DNA from: Amphirosellinia nigrospora
Lineage: Eukaryota; Ascomycota; Sordariomycetes; Xylariales; Xylariaceae
DNA length: 64,000 bases
Direction: 5' to 3'
NCBI GenBank assembly: GCA_004123355.1
Contig: SCHM01000002.1
Span: 6,607,569-6,671,568, forward strand
Below, in pieces: positions 25,242-37,932 of this stretch; the stretch's first letter is position 1; each line of letters begins with the position of its first letter. The translations under genes and the position numbers were made by a program. The notes under the pieces are model-generated. The model was not told the DNA's origin. It searched no databases and saw nothing but the letters and a program-made list of their open reading frames with translations.

Positions 25242-28200
25242 GATAGACTCGAGTAGTCTTATTATGATCATAAGTACGAGGAACCACTGCATTCATTATT
25301 GTAGTTGTGAATAATCACCCAGAGAAAATGATGCCTAAATATCCGCAGAAAACATCTGCAGAGCTTTCTTACATGAGCTACGGCACCTACCTTGCTCGAG
25401 GATGCTCATTGCCTTTTCTGATCTAGAATTCGCCAGGTGAAAATGTCTGAAGCGCCACAACCTGCAGCCCATTAGAGGCAGAATTTGAACCAGGACTAGG
25501 ACTAGGAAAGGTTGCCCAAGTTGAAATGCAAGGGGTAGACTACCAGGTATAACATTCGTTCACATCTTCGCTGCTGGCTACGATTCCCGGACCCGGTTGT
25601 TTGGTTCGCCGACAGCTCAGTTACCATCAATCCTTCGGACTCTGCCGTACTGATGCAAGGCACTGCAATTCATAAATGAGGTAGGTAATTTCATGGAACT
25701 AACGAGTTGTACTCAGATAACTTCATATTGATGGTGATCTCATGCACTGTCGTCAGTCAACACTAGTTCAGAGCTAAAGGAGCTAATGTGTGCAGGCCCC
25801 TGATCCTTCACGGCTCAGACATATTATTCTTTGCGGAAAACCGACCAAATATATATAAAGCTACAACCCCTCATCATGATGTTCGGGACGGGTAGTCTCC
25901 GCGGTGTGGTTTCCAGCTCAGATTTGTAGTCAGGTGACGTTCTGCTATTTTTACTTTGTCTGTCATGGTAGGCACTGTAATTGGAGGTGTCTTGTGGTAT
26001 CTTGCCTGCAAGGCAACTTACTACGTAGGTGCTTTCAATTCTATCCATATGGCCTAAGTATGAAATAACGATTCATTGATGGTGAGGTAGGTCCAAATCA
26101 CATTTACCTTTCGTAAAATACCCTACCAGCAGTATAGTTAGGTACTTTGGTATACCTAGGCATGTCCAACACGGTCTCCATCAACGATAATGGGGATTCA
26201 GAGGCTGGTGGATTTAACAGCCCCTCGTTTTTTTCCTCAAGTACCTACTGTAGGTACTATAAATGCCGCCCGGTTCCCCACTAATCCGAGTTCGTTCCCC
26301 GCACGGCTCTGGTCCCAAAATGTCCCTCCATCAGCCCAAAACAGAATCTTGAGGATTCATCCAGGCTGCTCATCACAAAACAATCCAAACCTCTTCTAAA
26401 CTAAAACCTAAATTAATTGGCAGTCTTGAAAGTGTTGCCAATATAGATGGAACTGGTGATAGGGAGGTTCCATTTTTTCTAAGTGTACCAGGTAGGTAGT
26501 TTCTTAGATTCGCAGACAAACAGTTGAACTTTTTTTAGGTGCAGATCACGCTGCTTTAAGCTAGGATACCAGCTTGACAGCCACAGGCAGGTAGAACAAA
26601 AACTTTTGTTCTGCTCTCTCGTCCTAGCCGGGTTTTATCACCCGATATGTAACGGCGCTCGCTTTACAACCTGGTTCTCTGGACACTCGCTTCGTATTAG
26701 ACAAGGTCTTAGACTTGTTCAGAGGGCCATTCTTCGACAAAACTATCTATCAACTAGTCCAACCTAGGAATTGACAGACATTGTGTGCTAGCGAACATTG
26801 TTTCTCCACGATGTATATTGTATGCGTATCATACAATCTACGAAATTCGATAGACAGCAAGTCTACCCGAGTTCAACCAATCAAATATCGACATGGCCAA
26901 GGAGCATCATATCGTAAGCCATAGCAAGCCAAAGCAAGCCAAATACCTTACCTGATACTGTCCAACTCAGTGACCTAGACTATCGATTAGTAAGCATATA
27001 GGCTTTGAAGTAAGATTTCCTATAAAGTCTACCGGAATAGTGTGAATACAGTGCAAATTACGGTCCTTGTTTTGCCTGTCTGTATGATCAATTTCGCACT
27101 AATATCCTTCTAGCTATTGATCTCATAACTATCAGCCAATAGGAGGTTATTATTATCCAGATACAGCTAAAGCTCAAAAAGAATAAAAAGGAAACCTCAT
27201 GTACAACGAATAGACTCAGGCAACATATTATTCACACCGGGAAATATCATTAAGTATAACTAGGTAGGTATAGAGGTGTTACGCCTCCCGTAACAGCAGA
27301 CGAAAAGGGTGACTGGTGATAATATATCATCGAGGTTTGCAGAGCACCACTACACTACGAGCTGAACCCAATTCAAATTTGCTTCGACACAATACCTAGG
27401 TTAGATCACGAGATTACTACCTATATATATATTACGCATAGATAAGGCATCCATAGTAGCTCTTAGGTACGATCAAGAAGTCCAGTCGCGCGAAGCACCA
27501 CTCGTCTATCTAGCAGCCTGTCTAGTATCATGAAACGACGTAGTCTCGTGCCCTGACGTTTGACCCCATCGTTAGTTTACAAGGTATACCGATTGACTGA
27601 CAGGTATCTCGTAACTACGCTAGACTTTAAGCTCTTAGTAGTTCATCCGACCTTGATCAGTCATTAGGACCAATTGGTTTGGAATTACAAGCAATTGATT
27701 AAATTGATATTGGTCTGTATTGGCCCGTCCACAATGATATCGGAGACATCATTATTCGAAGTTATCACGAGCTACAGTGCAGTACAGTACAGGACATTGG
27801 CATGATATCCTGCTGTGGTTTTGTTCGAGCACCCACGTCGGTCGGCTGACGGACTAACGCGCCCGGTTACGGAATCCACTGGAAGAGCCCCAGCGCCAGG
27901 ACCAGGGCCTACCGGAAATCTCGACCCAGTCCGCTGTGGCTCCCTTGGCGAAATTCGTCGGGCCACGTGAGCAGCTAACGTTGACTACCTGGTAAAGGCA
28001 ATGACAACGAAGGCGCCAAGCCAGGCACTACCATGTTCCGATAGGCCTGGCAATGACATTATTGCTTCACGATACCTACTGTGACTGGCCTGGATGCCCA
28101 TGTAGCGCATAGGGAACGAACTCATGGCCAAAGGTAGCCTAGGCCACCTTGATCGATCCCCTGACTTCACTCTTTATACCATAGTCTCAGACACCTCAAA

Positions 28201-29221
28201 GCGATCTAGACCTCGCACCCTACGCGCGCAGGGCGTTCGTCTTGGGCATGTTCATCAGAACAAGCTCTTCGGCTTGCACGATAACGTATCAACCCCTTGA
28301 CTAGGCTGAGTAGCCGACCGCTACAGCCATCATTGGTTGGGTCTGTGGAAAGGCAAACTTTGAATGCCAGGCGCGGACAGGAGAAGTCAGAAGGAGTTGC
28401 ACAGCTCGTCATTGATGTTTTGTTTATTAATACTCGTACACCCGACATACAGCACATTATCGTAGATATACGAGATCATGTGAGCCGCCCTGCCGATTTT
28501 ATCTCGCCCACAGCGGAATGAATTGCGGACCAAGTAGGGATACGAGTACATTGAAACTCAGAGGTCATATACTCACTTCAGCTCGATATGATCAACCCGA
28601 TTCCATATCACAGAAAGAAGAACGCAATGATGCATAGCGCAGTTATTTACGCCTTCATTAAGGGTTATCCTCCAAACTTTACTGATATCCGTCAATTTGG
28701 AGCTCTGGCGCGTGTAGTGAGCTATCCAACAATCTCCGGGAAACCAGTGACGTCACGGATACAAGGTTGTTCGGACAGTATCATCTAGTAGATGTTGTCT
28801 GTCACCACTCCTTTCAATTCTTTCATCCATTGTGCATGTTATTTTCAGTTACATGTAAAGGAGATAGCTGGAGTTACCTTGGCACGAACAACGGCTTCAC
28901 ATGCCTTGGAACCGTAACACCGTCAGCGTCGTCACATCAATACGGTATTCGAAAGCATTGGCGGCAAGTAGCTAACCACAGCGCTGGTTTTGGTATAGAT
29001 TGCCCGGCGATATTGGAGACGGCCAAGATCACACCATTCCACTCGATTTCTCAACCTTCATGCGATTTCCGGCTTAATGCCGTGCCCGCAGTAGGCTTTT
29101 CTACTCCTCCATAATGCTAATCGGGGCACCTTTCTCTATTCTCACTTTGGCTGAACAGCTTGAGCTTTTACCAAATAGGCCTGCCCGTGGATACAAAGCA
29201 GCCATCACGACTCTGTTTCGA

Positions 29222-29882
29222 TCAATTTTTTAATGCATAGGATGCTACCTGTACCTCCGCCCTCCCCTTTTGGAGATTGGGGCACATCCTAATGCGAGGC
29301 CAGGTTATACAATATGTACTGTAGATGTGAGCACACCAACCCGAGCGAGAGGGGTAGCTCGGCCGAGACGAATCAACAGGCACAAGCCAACAAGGGCCTT
29401 CGTTCACCATGCGGCATTGAACATCTTGTCATAAATGACGACTCGAGGCATGCAGGAATCGCCGTCAGATGATGGCACATCAGCACACGCCTCCAGCGCC
29501 ATGCATCCAACCGGCGAATATATGGCCCTACTATTCTCTGCATCATGATGGTTTTGATAACTATCAACTGTTAATTCATTCTCACCTGCAATTGGTGCAT
29601 CCTGGGGCCCTCGACATCTGTCCCTGTCGTGAGACGGTGTCTGTAACACTCACGAGAGAATCTAGTAAAAGAGACTCTCATCTCTGCAATATTGCCTGCA
29701 CCTGCCCCATTGAGATTCACTTTATCGGTGATAGCAGTTCTGCCGTTGCCCTGAACCATAACAATCCTAGCTGGTGGCCCAATTATATCTCTGCAAATTT
29801 CTAGATTAGATCTCCCGGGAGTCTTGAGTCGGCTCGCGGCAGGGAGATCAATGTTTGGCAGGGGTTCTCGTTGATGGCCCAT
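29222..29882 (-). CDS. Candidate hypothetical gene split over three frames
   Basis: Three consecutive minus-strand open stretches (29882-29571, 29649-29404, 29410-29222) overlap end to end. Each step between frames is the size expected for one lost base, and each lies at a run of C in coding sense (near 29613 and 29413). This is the same signature seen in the proven genes of this window. If joined they give roughly 220 residues of protein-like composition, with motifs such as NGRTAITDKVNLNGAGAGN, VGCMALEACADVPSSDG and CMPRVVIYDKMF, and several cysteines in the second half. No family is recognised and no signal peptide is seen at the ATG used; an upstream exon may be missing. It stands alone in a gene-poor stretch. 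It may equally be a chance run of open frames. Confidence 0.35.
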
Positions 29883-31662
29883 TTCAATCCATTGTCACCC
29901 AACTTTCCCGATTTAGCGACGTGCATACCTATCCATGTGCCTACTTATTCACCTAATGGTAGCTTGCAGACCAGACCTAGAGCTACATGTAGGTAGCTGA
30001 TGGGCTGAAACGAGAAGCGATACGCATAATCAAGAAAAGCGTGTGAGGCATCACGATATAGGTCACCAACGCAAGCCGCCTTAGTGGATTTCTTAGACGC
30101 CGCTCGGTTCCTGAAAACGCAACTCTCCACATTTGCCTTAATATATAATCTATGCAAGCCCGCCCCTACGATTGGAATGCTACTGCCAGGGCCCCTTTTT
30201 GGCCAAGCAATGTTGGTGAGGTGGAACCATTCTCCAGGGACCTATCTGGTCCACACGAGCTCCTAAAGCTCTCGAGGTATGTCTTTCTGCTCCAGTGCCG
30301 CTCTGGCACGTGTCTTTCTCTACCTTGACATTGGGCGTAACGAACGCATGCGTACTGCATGCAGATCAGGCGAGACTGGCTTGGATAGGACAAGATGCTG
30401 ACATCGGTGCCCCCCGCCTGCAGCACATGAATCTATAGATTATTGGCTTGTAGGTGTGCCCCTTGTATGCCTCCTATTTTATTGTTGGAGTTGGCATGGA
30501 TCTGTCAAGAAGCTTATCGTTCAACTAGCAAAATCAGAATCCAAACCCCTCCCAAAGTCCTACGTCCGGCAACTCAATTGCGTGAGTCCAGCGTGAAGAG
30601 ACGTGTTTGGGTGGTACTCGGCATGGCTCGGATAACAATGGTGAAGAGAGTGCCACCTGCGCAAGTGTGATCAGATCATTGAGGTGATACAGAACATTGC
30701 AAATTGTTGTAAAAATTGAAATCGATAGATGGAGAAGGATACATTCGACTAATTGCATTATGGGTCCGAATCAGTAATAATCCTGAGTAACTAAGCAGCA
30801 CGGGACTGCTGGCACACTGGAACCCCGAAGACCTTGTCGACATGCCTGTCCGTAAACCAACAATTCATTTATTATTCAGCCTTTTCGAGGATGTTACCGT
30901 ACCTAGGGTTCGGGTGGGTTGGCTGCCGTTCTCTCGGATCTCATTAGTTCCACCATTGCAAGATTTCGATTTCGATGCTATAGCATATCTGATATTACAG
31001 GGGCTTCGATATGCGTTTTTTTTTGAAGCCAGGTACGTTGGGGAGTACAGCATTTACATACACGCTTTTTGTTCCAGGTTTAATGGAATGATTTGACCGG
31101 GCCTCTTAGGTTTAATGTGATGGTGAAGTTACACTCCCATAACCAAAGCCCCGATATCGCAGATCTATCTAGGCTTATTAAGAAAGGTAATTAAGCCACG
31201 TACGAAAGCTGAGAGTATGTTAATCAAGTAGATATGTTGCGATTGGATGTTTGACATTCACAAGCTATAACTCCTGCTTCTCATATCCGGATGATAGGAA
31301 TTGAGCGCATTTACCGCAGTTAAATGCTAGATTATAGGTTATATATGATACTATAACATACATAGTTTAAAGCCCTAGAAATAACCGAACCTATGCCTGT
31401 GAACGATGACTATTATATGACTATTATAACGTTGATGCTTCAATAGGATCTGTCGATAGACGCAAGGGAGAGTGCGTGAGCCACTCCAGGTGGCTGACAG
31501 TCGCACACAGCTGTTGCCATAGAGGACTGAGTTTGAAGCTATTCGTCCAATCAGGAGGCATCCGTCGCCACAAGATAGGAAATGCAAGCTTGCGACTCAT
31601 AAATTCACGATCAACCCAAATTTACAGGGCTACCTGTATGAAATCAAGGAGATTTGGGAAAT
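29883..31662. other. Intergenic, upstream of elp2
   Basis: No gene supported. The right end is the Elp2 promoter and leader. A direct repeat of GACTATTAT lies near 31408-31428, and the DNA is AT-rich from about 31100. Confidence 0.5.
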
Positions 31663-34349
31663 ATGAGCGGAGACACTATTGAAGTCGAGTATCTGTCTAT
31701 CGGCGCCAACAGACATACCGCGGTAGCGGACTGGGGTCAGGATGGTCTGGTAGCTTTCGGCGCCGACTCCAACGTTGCTCTATGGCGGCCCCATGTATGT
31801 ACCAATAAGTGCCTCGCGGCCTAAAACAAGACTACATTACACGACTTTCGAGGCAACATGCGCAAGTGCTGATATTTATTTGGGAAACAATAGGACTTGC
31901 AACCAAAAGGCGTCACAAGCCTACTGTCAGGACATACAGATATAGTCAAGGCCATTAAGTTCCTCCGGAGCGAGGGTGAGGGCGATGAGAGGCGGACACA
32001 CCTACTCAGTGGCGCCGACGACCATTGTCTCAAGATATGGGAATTCTCACCAGATGGGAGCGCGGTGAAATGCATACAGACGATACGGGAGCACACGGCA
32101 GCAATCAACTGTATAGCAACTTTGTACGAGGGGGCAAAGAGAAGCTCTGCCACCACCGTTTTCGCCACGGGGGCCGCAGACGCCTCGATCAAGATATGGG
32201 CTTTCGACGGAAAAGAGGCACGGGTATTGCAGACGATCAACCCCAAACCCAAGTTCTTCCCCTTGGCGATAGCCCTGAGTAGACTCGAGGGGAATGGTGA
32301 GGCCCTAGTCCTCGCTGCGGCGGGGACAAGGGACATTGTACAGATTTTCGTCGCGGGGTCGACCGCGAATCCCGAATTTCAACTACAGGCGACACTGACG
32401 GGCCATGAGGGGTGGATCCGATCTCTGGATTTTACCTGGGAGAAGAAAGATGATGCGCGGACCCGGATTTGCTCTTGGCATCCGCGAGCCAGGACAAGTA
32501 CATCCGTCTCTGGCGACTGCATCAAGGCAAGGAGCTGCCGGCCGCCGTGGCCAACGGCGCAGATCCGTCTCTCGGTGCATATCTACCGGGGAAGTCCCCC
32601 TCCAACAAGGCGCATAGACTCGAGGCTGCAGGAAAAGATTTCACTGTCACGTTCGAGGCATTGCTTCTCGGCCACGACGACTGGATATACAGCGCGAAGT
32701 GGTATACGGGCTCGGAAATCGGGCGGCTGCAGCTCCTATCCACATCAGCGGACAACACCCTCGCGATATGGGAGGCGGACCCATCGTCCGGTATCTGGGT
32801 CACGAACGTCCGACTGGGCGAGATCAGTAGAGAGAAGGGCGCTACTACAGCAACCGGCAGCACGGGCGGGTTCTGGACAGGTCTTTGGTCTCCGGACGGC
32901 ATGTCGGTGACGTGTCTCGGGCGGACCGGGAGCTGGCGGGCGTGGGATTACAACAAGGGCGAGGACCAATGGACGCCCCGCGTTGGCATCAGCGGCCACA
33001 CACGAGCCGTGACGGGCATAGCTTGGGCTAAGAGCGGCGAGTACCTGCTCTCGACGAGCTCCGACCAGACGACGCGGCTCCACGGAATCTGGAAGCAGAA
33101 CAACACATGGCACGAGATGGCGCGCCCACAGATCCACGGGTACGACCTGAATTGCATCGACTCGCTCGGCGGCTCGCAGTTCGTGTCGGGCGCCGACGAG
33201 AAGCTGATGCGCGTCTTCGACGAGCCAAAGGCCGTCGCAAAGCTGCTGAGCCGGCTCTGCGGGATCGGCAGCGACGACAGCGCGGCCGTCGAAGCGATGC
33301 CCGACGCTGCGAACATGCCAGTGCTAGGGCTCTCAAATAAAGCTATCGAAGCGGTCGACGACCATGTTGAGATCAACACCTCGACGAACCCAGACACCTC
33401 GGACCGCGAAGCGCTGGACCCAGGCACGACGGTGCGCAAGTCGGCGCTAGAGATCGACCACCCGCCCTTCGAAGACAGCCTCTCGCGGCACACGCTATGG
33501 CCCGAGACAGAGAAGTTGTACGGGCACGGGTACGAGATCTCGTGTCTGGCCGTGAGCCACGCGGGCGACCTGATCGCGAGCGCGTGCAAGGCGAGCTCCG
33601 TCAACCACGCCGTGATCCGCCTCTTCGAGACCCGGAAGTGGACCGAGGTCAAGCCGCCCCTGACCGCGCACTCCCTCACAGCGACGCGGTTACGGTTCTC
33701 TCCCGACGACCGGTATCTCCTGAGCGTTGGACGGGACCGCCAATGGGCCGTATTTGAGCGGGAACAAGGCGCGAAAGAGGGCGGCGAAGATGTGCAAGGA
33801 CAACCATTGCCGGGTTACAAACTGCTCCAGGCGAATCCGAAGGGCCACGCACGCATGATTCTTGACGCCGCCTGGGCGCCATCGATAGACTCGTCGCTGG
33901 TCTTCGCTACAGCGGGTCGTGATAAGACGGTCAAGGTCTGGCGCCGCGAGGAGGCGACGGATATTGCGTGTATCACTACGATAGCGGAGACGCATCCCGC
34001 GACCGCCATTGATTTTCTACACCGTCTAAACAAGGGCGGGCGGCTCATCCTCGCTGTCGGGACAGAGGCCGGGAAAATCTCGATATATTCCCTAGACCCG
34101 ACATCCCTCGAGGTATCGTCGAGTTTTACGTTACAACCCGAGTATGTTAACCGCTCTACTTACGTTTGATTCCCATCCTTAGTAATAATCTACTGCATGC
34201 TCCATCTTGACTAACAATGACCAAGGCTGTGTCTTGCAAAACCCGTCTTACAACTCGCATGGAGGCCGCAAACAGATTCGAACGAGCTGGCGGTGGCCGG
34301 GGACGATAGTTCCCTCAGAGTGTATCGTATCGCCGAAAACGAGTCATGA
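31663..34349 (+). CDS. elp2: Elongator complex subunit Elp2 (WD40 repeats)
   Basis: Scaffold subunit of Elongator, which modifies wobble uridines of tRNAs (cm5U pathway) and was first described with RNA polymerase II. Exons are 31663-31794, 31894-34141 and 34226-34349, with introns of 99 and 84 bp; the second has a CTAAC branch-site-like motif. It starts MSGDTIEVEYLSIGANRH. Two seven-bladed WD40 propellers are expected, and many blades are visible: LLSGHTDIVKAIKFL, LLASASQDKYIRLWR, LLLGHDDWIYSAKW, LLSTSADNTLAIWEAD, ISGHTRAVTGIAW, VFATAGRDKTVKVWR and, across the last splice, ELAVAGDDSSLRVYRIAE. The frame slips once at the CCC run 32462-32464 (one C short). The corrected product is 834 residues, normal for fungal Elp2. 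It is convergent with the palmitoyltransferase subunit. Confidence 0.95.
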
Positions 34350-34778
34350 GTTCACCAAATCATTCGTTCCTCTAGTTGATCTTGTTGGTATTGGTATTGT
34401 AAGCTCTATCTCTTACGCAAAACGAGAAGTCGGGTGCTGTCTAAAGTTATCGGTGCTCTCAGTTGCATGTGGACTGGTAGTCAGCAACCGACACTCCCCT
34501 GCCGCCCAATACCCATTTCTACCCGATCTGCATGCCTGCGATCTAACCTCGGAACCAGATTTGCGCCGATGCCGACATCTGTCAGTTGTCGTGCCCTCCT
34601 CGAGCGTTATCCGGGAACTGCATTGAGTCTTTCTTCGCGTACTGATTAAACATTACTACAATCATAGTGTCATTAAACACCCAGAAACCGAACCTCCATG
34701 CTACTGCGTCCGAAGGGCAGAAGACGAACGTGGCCCTGGTGGTCGGCTTTGTATAGGCTATCATTCAATTCATCATCA
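34350..34778. other. Intergenic, convergent 3' flanks
   Basis: 429 bp between the stop codons of elp2 (plus) and the serine palmitoyltransferase small subunit (minus). It should hold both 3' UTRs. No further gene. Confidence 0.6.
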
Positions 34779-35306
34779 TCATAATTCACGGACGGTTCCG
34801 GTGACGGTGGAGGCCAGGTTGTTGGTGGGGTCGACGGACTCGAGAGAGAGCGACAGAGCGTTCTTAGCGGTAGCGATCACGTTAGAGGAGCCGAAGACGC
34901 CGCTGCTCTCGCCGCCGTTGACGTAGAACCAGGCGCGGTTGATGATGAAGAGGATGTGCTGCGGCAGGTAGAGGATGGTGGCGATGGAGCCCATGGCGGA
35001 GAGTAAGAATACGACGGACCCTGTTGTTTATCGGTTAGACGGCGTTCATCACGAAAGAAAAGGGTGGGATAAGTGCTGGAGACAGCTATGATAGACAAAC
35101 GAGGGTACGTCTGAGTGGAAAAGGAAGGCTTGCGAAATAGAAAATGGGAATCGCGAGACGGAGAACGTACAGAAAATGAACTTCTCAGTGGGCGTAAACA
35201 TATATACACCAAAAGTGACTTCGATCTGGTACTGCTTGAGCGAGAGCCAGCGGCCGAAGCGTTGGAGAGCCGACTGGTTCTCGGGCTCCTTGGTTCGATA
35301 CTCCAT
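34779..35306 (-). CDS. Small subunit of serine palmitoyltransferase (ssSPT/Tsc3-like)
   Basis: Likely ER membrane activator of serine palmitoyltransferase, the first enzyme of sphingolipid synthesis. Exons are 35306-35171 and 35020-34779 with a 150-bp intron (donor GTACGT, acceptor CAACAG). The spliced frame is 126 codons, 125 residues, with no indel. The signature core reads WLSLKQYQIEVTFGVYMFTP followed by TEKFIF, then a hydrophobic segment (VVFLLSAMGSIATILYLP) and an amphipathic stretch with INRAWFYVNG. This is the order found in ssSPT proteins (Pfam family PF11779 by recall). The ~40-residue C-terminal S/T/N tail is variable. The second exon alone can be mistaken for a 71-residue gene starting at an internal ATG. 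Confidence 0.87.
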
Positions 35307-36549
35307 TTTGTAATGTTTTTGTTTTGTCGTAATGTTATATTGTCTCCTCGCTGCTACTCTTGCGGTCTGGTCGTCTCGGGAGCTGAAAATGAATGGGAGG
35401 AATGATCGTCTGGAGTGCGCGTTTTTTTCAAGTTCGAATTGGGAACGCGTAGTATGCTGGATTGGGTTCTCGTGTGGTTGGTTATAAGTCTGTCTATCCA
35501 CGCAGCTAACGATCGCAGAGTCTGGGAACAACTGAGAAAACGATGCTGCAATTGTCGCGACGGCTTTTGACACCTTCTAGCGTCCAATTGTCGAATAAAT
35601 TTGGTCGCAATCGTGGTCTCTCGGTGAGCAGAAAAATAAAAGAGGGTTTGAGTTTGGCCGTGACTTGAATTGTTCTTTCACGGTTGAATGTTTTCCGAAG
35701 TGAGAAAAGGAGGGACAGCAAGTCAAGTGCATTTACGGCAGCCTATTGCATGAATGAGACCCCTGACAGAATTACCCAATTCGGAAAAGCTTCAAATCGT
35801 TGTGGCGTTATGTAGGTGGACGTTGGGGAGCAGGGGTTCTAATTGCGCTAAGATTTTAGTGTTACCGCGCTCACATAGACTTAGGTAAGTTTTACCACAG
35901 CATGATTACATACATACCGTACCTCTTAGAGGTACTTAGAAGACGATGTCTTCGAGGCTACAATGTTGGACTCTAGGCTTATGCTCTAGAGCAACGGATA
36001 TACGCTTCCGCTACCTTGTTGTCATTCAAAGAACGAGGATCCGTCACCGATAAAATTTTAGGACCAACATGTAATTTGTGTGCAAATCTAAGGAAAGCGG
36101 AAGGTCCGGGTAGGGCCGTATCTCATCAGGCACATTGAGATGTCAAGTTTCGAAGATTATTTCTAGCGGCAGGTCCTACGAAAGAAAACGTCTGCCGGGT
36201 TCAGGATGTGAACGAAAAACGAGAGACAGGTTACCCAGGTAGTGATGCCTGCCCCCTTTCCCCCTCATCTTCTACTAGTGTCGATCAACATCATCTGCCA
36301 AACATATTATTACATCCCTCTATGCGATTAGTTGCACCAAGGATGACTTCCATTCCCATTACTTACCTAGTAATCGCAAGCCCAAAGTATCTAGCGTGGT
36401 ATGTCGCGTATGTCGCGGGTAAGGAGGGGATTATCGTCTCCCCTTAGGTATTCTAATGGGCCCACTCCTCCCCGTTCTCCTTATTGAGGCGGTTAACATC
36501 AATATCACTGCATCATGTGCTAAGCTAATGTAAAGATGCTAGGTAGCTG
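35307..36549. other. Intergenic
   Basis: Promoter side of the serine palmitoyltransferase subunit, then AT-rich non-coding DNA. No gene supported. Confidence 0.5.
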
Positions 36550-37180
36550 GTGTCTTATTTTGGCTACACAGAAGACGATGTGGGCAAGATGGTTTTGTTG
36601 GACACTATTATACACAAAATACGAAAAAGCTATGCGATTATCTTCTGGAAGGACAATACCGACACCATTATGGCCGGACACCACTTTAAGGGGAACATTG
36701 TGAAGCTCCTGTCGGAAAAGGAGGCGAGCGTCGATATACTGATTGAAACCAAAATGGCGCCCTTACACCAAACAGTGCTACGAGGGTCATGAGAGTGTTG
36801 CTTAGGCATCACTTAAAAAGGGCTTCGATATTGAGGCCCATGACGGCAACGGTTCTCGGTACCGTGGGCAGTGATGAATGGACAAAGGCTAGCTGTGAGC
36901 TTCTTTATGATGCAGAAGGCCAATATCACAGCCAATATTGAAGACTAGGGGAAAACTATGCCGCAGCTTTGCATGACGCAGCATAGGATGTCATGAGGGG
37001 GTCACGCAGCTGCTCCTTTGGCAAATCAGCGATATTGAGGTTGAAGACTTGAAGACTAAGGTAGCCACGCATCTGAACAATGGTAAGCACCCAGTGATTG
37101 TAGACCGTCGAGTGCCCGACTTCACAATATTGCACTTTTTTCGGTGAGATGGTGGTATTGTGCTGTAGGTCTATTTCATG
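36550..37180 (+). pseudogene. Decayed ankyrin-repeat fragment
   Basis: Ankyrin-like units can be read on the plus strand but in changing frames with stops. Around 36680-36790 there is a unit with NIVKLLSEKEASVDI and MAPLHQTVLRGS, at 36800-36840 KKGFDIEAHDGNGS, at 36880-36950 a unit with QKANITANIED, and at 36955-37080 a last one with ENYAAALHDAA, QLLLWQISDIEVED. There is no complete reading frame, start or adjoining domain. It carries more breaks per length than the housekeeping genes of the window, so real decay is likelier here than assembly error. It is not close in sequence to the ankyrin array of the NLR at 43.6 kb. It is probably the tail of a lost NLR or ankyrin gene. Confidence 0.6.
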
Positions 37181-37932
37181 ACAGCGAAGCTGCTGGCTGA
37201 AGCAAAATGCCTACGCGTTAAGGAGCCAATGAATTCATCACGACTGGAAATAATGGGTTAGGATTGTTGATTAGTCAGGGTTCTGTTCCCATATCTTCTG
37301 TGGTTCCCTTAGTTTCAGCTTCATACTTATGCTTGAGTGACTTACGTTTTGGGACCTATCCAACCCCAATTCGGACAAATTAATTTTGATTTGGTCAACT
37401 GCTTGCCATGACCTACATGAATTGCAACATTAGAACGGCAACCATATGCACGAGACGTGCACTTGCATAAATCAATACCTCGGGTTTCAATAGCGTTCAG
37501 CTTTAATCAGCAACTTGATCGCCGTTATAATTGCTAGTTCCACAACACTCGACGAGTCCTATCAGGGGGGAAGCTCTCGTGAACCAAGTCACTCGGACGT
37601 ACAACTTAGAGCCTGGGTGCATCCGTCCAGATGGGATCGCCGGCTAGACACTGAGAGGGAGCCTAGGTAAGCGGCAACATGGTGACGGTTGGACGTTTTT
37701 TCTTTCAGCTCTCTTGATATGCGGATCACTTCTTAATTCAGTTGAGCGTTCGGCGACGTGGGTTGAACTCGTTGAGTTTTTGAGGACTAGGACTGAGATA
37801 GGCGGACTCTCTCAGATGTCTCGAGGAGTATAAAATGTTGGTAACCGTCCGTTCAAACGGTTTCTTGTGTTTGAGTTCTTCACCAGCAAGTTCTAACTAC
37901 ACAAGAATACCACCGCCAACCCGCTTGTCAAC
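37181..37932. promoter_or_regulatory. Promoter region of the secreted protein gene
   Basis: A TATA-like box (GAGTATAAAATG) lies about 100 bp before the ATG at 37933, followed by a C/A-rich leader ending CTTGTCAACATGA. The rest is non-coding. Confidence 0.5.

Larger units (their letters stand above)
21788..29221. other. Gene-poor intergenic region rich in TAGG/CCTA repeats
   Basis: Left part is the GSK-3 promoter and leader region. Non-coding throughout by inspection. TAGG/CCTA tetranucleotide tracts recur (22535-22565, 22658-22678, 23147-23155, 23466-23494, 23670-23690, 24368-24385, 26490-26500, 27262-27272). There is a GATA run near 22806-22828 and a TA run at 25223-25241. Short open frames have no domains or splice structure. 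Confidence 0.5.

Noticed and set aside
27277-27295. TGTTACG and CGTAACA in inverted order, as at the ends of some fungal LTRs
   Set aside because: Only five bases lie between them, and no second copy, target-site duplication or element coding sequence was seen. Called chance.
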